Source: Hyphomicrobium sp. (lineage in GTDB: Bacteria > Pseudomonadota > Alphaproteobacteria > Rhizobiales > Hyphomicrobiaceae). From it: a stretch of DNA of 17,305 bases. Made by a program: the position numbers and the translations under genes. The stretch covers positions 1 through 17,305 of the forward strand of contig JAUWCP010000026.1 in the NCBI GenBank assembly GCA_030609245.1. Direction: 5' to 3'. The notes under the pieces are model-generated. The model made no database searches and had not been told where the DNA came from. It worked only from the letters and a program-made list of their open reading frames with translations. Of this stretch, positions 15,164-17,305 are shown one piece after another (positions within the stretch are counted from its first letter, which is position 1; every line of letters begins with the position of its first letter).

Positions 15164-16780
15164 TCATGTGCCCCGGTCAATAAATGTCGAAATGGTGTGC
15201 GCGTGGGCGCGGCTCGCACTTTCGGGCGTCTGTGCTCCTTCGTTGTTGTCGGGTGATGATGCCACCTCGAGCACCGGCGCTATTGGTGCGAAGCGAAGCA
15301 GATCGTCACGTGTCCATGCCTGGGCGTGATCGAAGACGATGCGATCGATGCTCGCGCCAGGCGCGCCGAAAATGCCTTTGAGTAGGATGCGGCCGCCTAG
15401 CGAAATACAGAGCACGAGATCGTTGGGGGCATCGGGCAACCGGAAGAATGAAATTTGCTCCGGTGTAATACCGCCGGCCAAGATGAGGACGTCGGTGTCT
15501 ACGCCAGGACCCTCGTCAATAATTACGTCGTTTCCGTCGCCGGGTAGGTAGACGTAGCTGTCGCTTCCATGGCCACCCATCAGAGTGTCATTCCCGCTGT
15601 CGCCATAGAGCGTATCATCGCCTGCCAATCCGATGAGCTTGTTGTCAGAGCTGTTGCCGACAATCCGGTTTCGCAACTCGTTTCCCTGACCATTAACGGC
15701 GGCACCATTGAGTTCAAGATGGCGGGCACCATCAGACAACGCGCTCCCGGCGGTTGTCGGCAAGATCTGAGCACCACTAGCGAGCTCGATCAGTCGTCCG
15801 CTTGCGATATGCTGCGAGCCCGGGCGATCACTGCCATCGCTCCTGCGTTGGAGATCCGGCTCCAAAGTAACGCCGTCCTCGACAAGGCCGACACCCTTGC
15901 CAAGGACGATCATGTCGCTCGTTTCGTTCCATTGAATGCGTTCCACGGAGAAGAGGTGATCGGTTCCGTTCTCGAACTCCACTACGTAGTTCGGCACTTT
16001 GTGGGGCACCCAATGGCGGTTGAGCGTGATCGTAATGGCGCCGGCACCGGAGTAATCGACGACGTCGGTACCGTCGTTCTTGTAGTTGAGTCCAGGCTGA
16101 CCGCCGTGAATGATGTTGAAGCCCGGGGACCAATGGAACAAGTCGTCACCGGTGCCACCATAAAACTTGTCGATTCGATGCGGCGCAAAACCGCCTTCAA
16201 ATGCGTCTTGGCCATGACCACCAAGCAGAGTCGTGAAGCCATGCTCAATTCGCATCGCGTCATTGTTCGCCGTTCCCAGTAGCGTCGTGAACCCAGGAGA
16301 CAGGTGCACGCCGAGCGGCAGCAGCAGCGAAGGATCAAGCCCCGAGTAATGGATCAGCGAGGCGATGGCCGAAGAAGAGTTTACTGTCGGCGTTGGCGAG
16401 CCGGGCAGCCCCAATGCGACATAGGGGAAATCCTGTTCTTCGATTTCACGCGCATACGAGGCCATGGACTCCCATGCTTGGAACTCGTTGCCGCCATAGC
16501 TAAGCAAGCGGCTGCCGCGCTGCTTGGGCGTGCCGATTTTTGCGGTAAGGTCGTTGCGCGCCGCGAGGTTGGCCACAGCCATACTGGTGCGGCCGTCGGC
16601 GCCCTCGATTCCGAGATAGGCGTCCTTAGTACGCTCCTCGCGAACCCCTTCCATGACGAACCACTCGTCCTGGCGGAAATCGGCGGCACTTTGCTGATAC
16701 ACAAGCTGTAGGTGGTCGAAGCCAAAGAACCCAAGACCAAGGATTTGGATGGGGATCCACTCGATGCGGATCAGGGGCAT
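15164..16780 (-). CDS. RTX-type calcium-binding protein with unrecognised N-terminal half
   Basis: 538 residues from ATG 16780, preceded by GAGGGGG with good spacing; a TTG 21 codons earlier is less likely. Two glycine/aspartate blocks are seen: a loose one at about 186-214 (LLGGHGQDAFEGG, FYGGTGDDLF) and a proper RTX block at about 374-422 (NKLIGLAGDDTLYGDSGNDTLMGGHGSDSYVY, GDGNDVI), which folds as a Ca2+-binding parallel beta-roll. A haemolysin-type C-terminal segment follows (DTDVLILAGGITPEQISFFR, then LGGRILLKGIF). There is no N-terminal Sec signal, as expected for type I secretion, whose signal would be at the C terminus. The N-terminal 180 residues match nothing I know; they contain TVNSSSAIASLIHYSGL (about 132-148). 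No ABC exporter or HlyD-like gene is adjacent. Likely a secreted surface or extracellular protein; toxin or enzyme activity is not shown. Confidence 0.85.
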   Translation of the reverse strand: MPLIRIEWIPIQILGLGFFGFDHLQLVYQQSAADFRQDEWFVMEGVREERTKDAYLGIEGADGRTSMAVANLAARNDLTAKIGTPKQRGSRLLSYGGNEFQAWESMASYAREIEEQDFPYVALGLPGSPTPTVNSSSAIASLIHYSGLDPSLLLPLGVHLSPGFTTLLGTANNDAMRIEHGFTTLLGGHGQDAFEGGFAPHRIDKFYGGTGDDLFHWSPGFNIIHGGQPGLNYKNDGTDVVDYSGAGAITITLNRHWVPHKVPNYVVEFENGTDHLFSVERIQWNETSDMIVLGKGVGLVEDGVTLEPDLQRRSDGSDRPGSQHIASGRLIELASGAQILPTTAGSALSDGARHLELNGAAVNGQGNELRNRIVGNSSDNKLIGLAGDDTLYGDSGNDTLMGGHGSDSYVYLPGDGNDVIIDEGPGVDTDVLILAGGITPEQISFFRLPDAPNDLVLCISLGGRILLKGIFGAPGASIDRIVFDHAQAWTRDDLLRFAPIAPVLEVASSPDNNEGAQTPESASRAHAHTISTFIDRGT

Positions 16781-17156
16781 GATGGGCCCCCTCATCTTGC
16801 GAAGCGACGCGCTATCATAGAGGGAGTCAGAGTAATAACACAACCGACGATTGTAGGATCAAGGGTAGTCGTACACGCCCTATCGTGGAGGACGGCGGGT
16901 GCAGCGCTGGCATTGGGGCATGTGAGAAAGAAGGCGTCGTTCCACCACAAATACCCTGCCGCGTTCTTCATGAACATCGGAAGTGATGACGACAGCGAAT
17001 GAGGAGTCAGCGCCCAACAGACGGCCGACACCACACCCGCTTCATACACGATCTAGTAGGTGGCAGGCTGGGGGACCATTCGCACGACCAAGCACTGAAG
17101 AGTCGATATCGAGGGGGTAGTGTGATTCAGTGTTATGAGTCAGAGTGTTACAGATC
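16781..17156. other. Non-coding gap between the RTX gene and tRNA-Arg
   Basis: 376 bases containing the probable RTX promoter on the minus strand and the tRNA promoter on the plus strand. Short open frames on both strands here (such as 16792-17049 minus) lack ribosome sites and protein-like composition. The 7-base sequence AGTGTTA occurs twice just before the tRNA (17129-17135 and 17144-17150, 15 bases apart), with no known meaning. Confidence 0.5.
16834..16862 (-). promoter_or_regulatory. Weak candidate promoter of the RTX gene
   Basis: On the minus strand TTGATC (16862-16857) and GTTATT (16839-16834) are spaced by exactly 17 bases, about 55 bases before the RTX ATG. The -35 is a fair match; the -10 is poor. 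Confidence 0.25.
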
Positions 17157-17233
17157 GGCCCCGTAGCTCAGTAGGATAGAGCATCAGATTCCTAATCTGA
17201 GGGTCACAGGTTCGAATCCTGTCGGGGTCGCCA
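17157..17233 (+). tRNA. tRNA-Arg (anticodon CCT)
   Basis: The sequence folds as a complete cloverleaf. The acceptor stem GGCCCCG pairs with CGGGGTC (one G-T pair). The D arm carries AGCTCAG...GGATAGAGC. The anticodon stem TCAGA/TCTGA encloses loop TTCCTAA with CCT at 17191-17193, reading AGG (Arg). The T arm is ACAGG-TTCGAAT-CCTGT, followed by discriminator G and an encoded CCA. All invariant positions (T33, TTCGA) are present. It reads a rare codon in a high-GC genome. tRNA-Arg(CCT) genes are frequent integration sites, but no copy of the 3' end is seen in the window. Confidence 0.97.
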
Positions 17234-17280
17234 ATTAAATCGAACGGTTAGCATTATTCCGTGTGGAGCTTTGAACTTTG

Positions 17281-17299
17281 GCTGGCAGTGATTGCCAGC
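17281..17299 (+). other. Small hairpin downstream of tRNA-Arg
   Basis: GCTGGCA and TGCCAGC form a perfect 7-bp stem around GTGAT, 48 bases after the tRNA. The window ends 6 bases later, so a T-run cannot be judged. It may be the tRNA terminator or a part of the next element. Confidence 0.35.
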
Positions 17300-17305
17300 G
17301 GCCTC

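Noticed and set aside
15569..16282. Plus-strand open frame of 237 codons opposite the RTX gene
   Set aside because: The minus strand encodes recognisable RTX repeats; the plus frame is a shadow without domain or start signal.
16792..17049. 85-codon minus-strand frame upstream of the RTX gene
   Set aside because: It overlaps the RTX start and promoter region, lacks a ribosome site and has no recognisable composition.
17157..17233. tRNA 3' end as a proven attachment site
   Set aside because: No second copy of the tRNA 3' end and no integrase gene in the window, so only the possibility is noted.

Overview
The window reads as a chromosomal segment of an alphaproteobacterium, most likely from the Hyphomicrobiales (Rhizobiales). 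Four things point there: moderately high GC, the gene order hemolysin/CorC - bolA - J-domain protein - cobS - cobT, an isolated rpmB, and the run SUV3/MgpS-like helicase - S4 protein - fdxA - carD. No phage, insertion sequence, CRISPR array or plasmid function is visible. The window opens inside one gene. Its right end lies just beyond a tRNA.

Layout. (1) 1-1557: the 3' part of a CNNM/CBS (HlyC/CorC) membrane transporter gene, then a small exported protein behind a perfect 17-bp palindrome. (2) 1523-6676: bolA on the minus strand, diverging from a plus-strand cluster of a J-domain protein, cobS and cobT (AAA+ and VWA subunits of the aerobic cobaltochelatase), and a phytase-like exported esterase whose ATG overlaps the cobT stop. 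(3) 6713-8200: rpmB (L28) on the minus strand, then an exported DUF3108 protein. (4) 8395-13893: a large SUV3/MgpS-type RNA helicase coupled by stop/start overlap to an Hsp15-like S4 protein, then the seven-iron ferredoxin fdxA, then a CarD/CdnL RNA polymerase-binding regulator with a histone-H1-like N-terminal extension and a strong intrinsic terminator. (5) 13847-16780, minus strand: an exported staphylococcal-nuclease-fold protein that has lost key catalytic acids, and an RTX-type calcium-binding protein. (6) 17157-17233: tRNA-Arg(CCT).

Most of regions 2-4 is housekeeping: Fe-S/cofactor metabolism, cobalamin biosynthesis, ribosome and RNA handling, and global transcription control. The region to the right of carD (nuclease-like and RTX genes, larger gaps, tRNA) looks more accessory. 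I do not see a convincing undescribed multi-gene system. The items most worth checking are the unusual CarD architecture, the apparently inactive nuclease, the RTX protein with an unrecognised N-terminal half, the helicase/S4 coupling and the 17-bp palindrome. Family assignments come from recognising motifs by eye. No database search was run.
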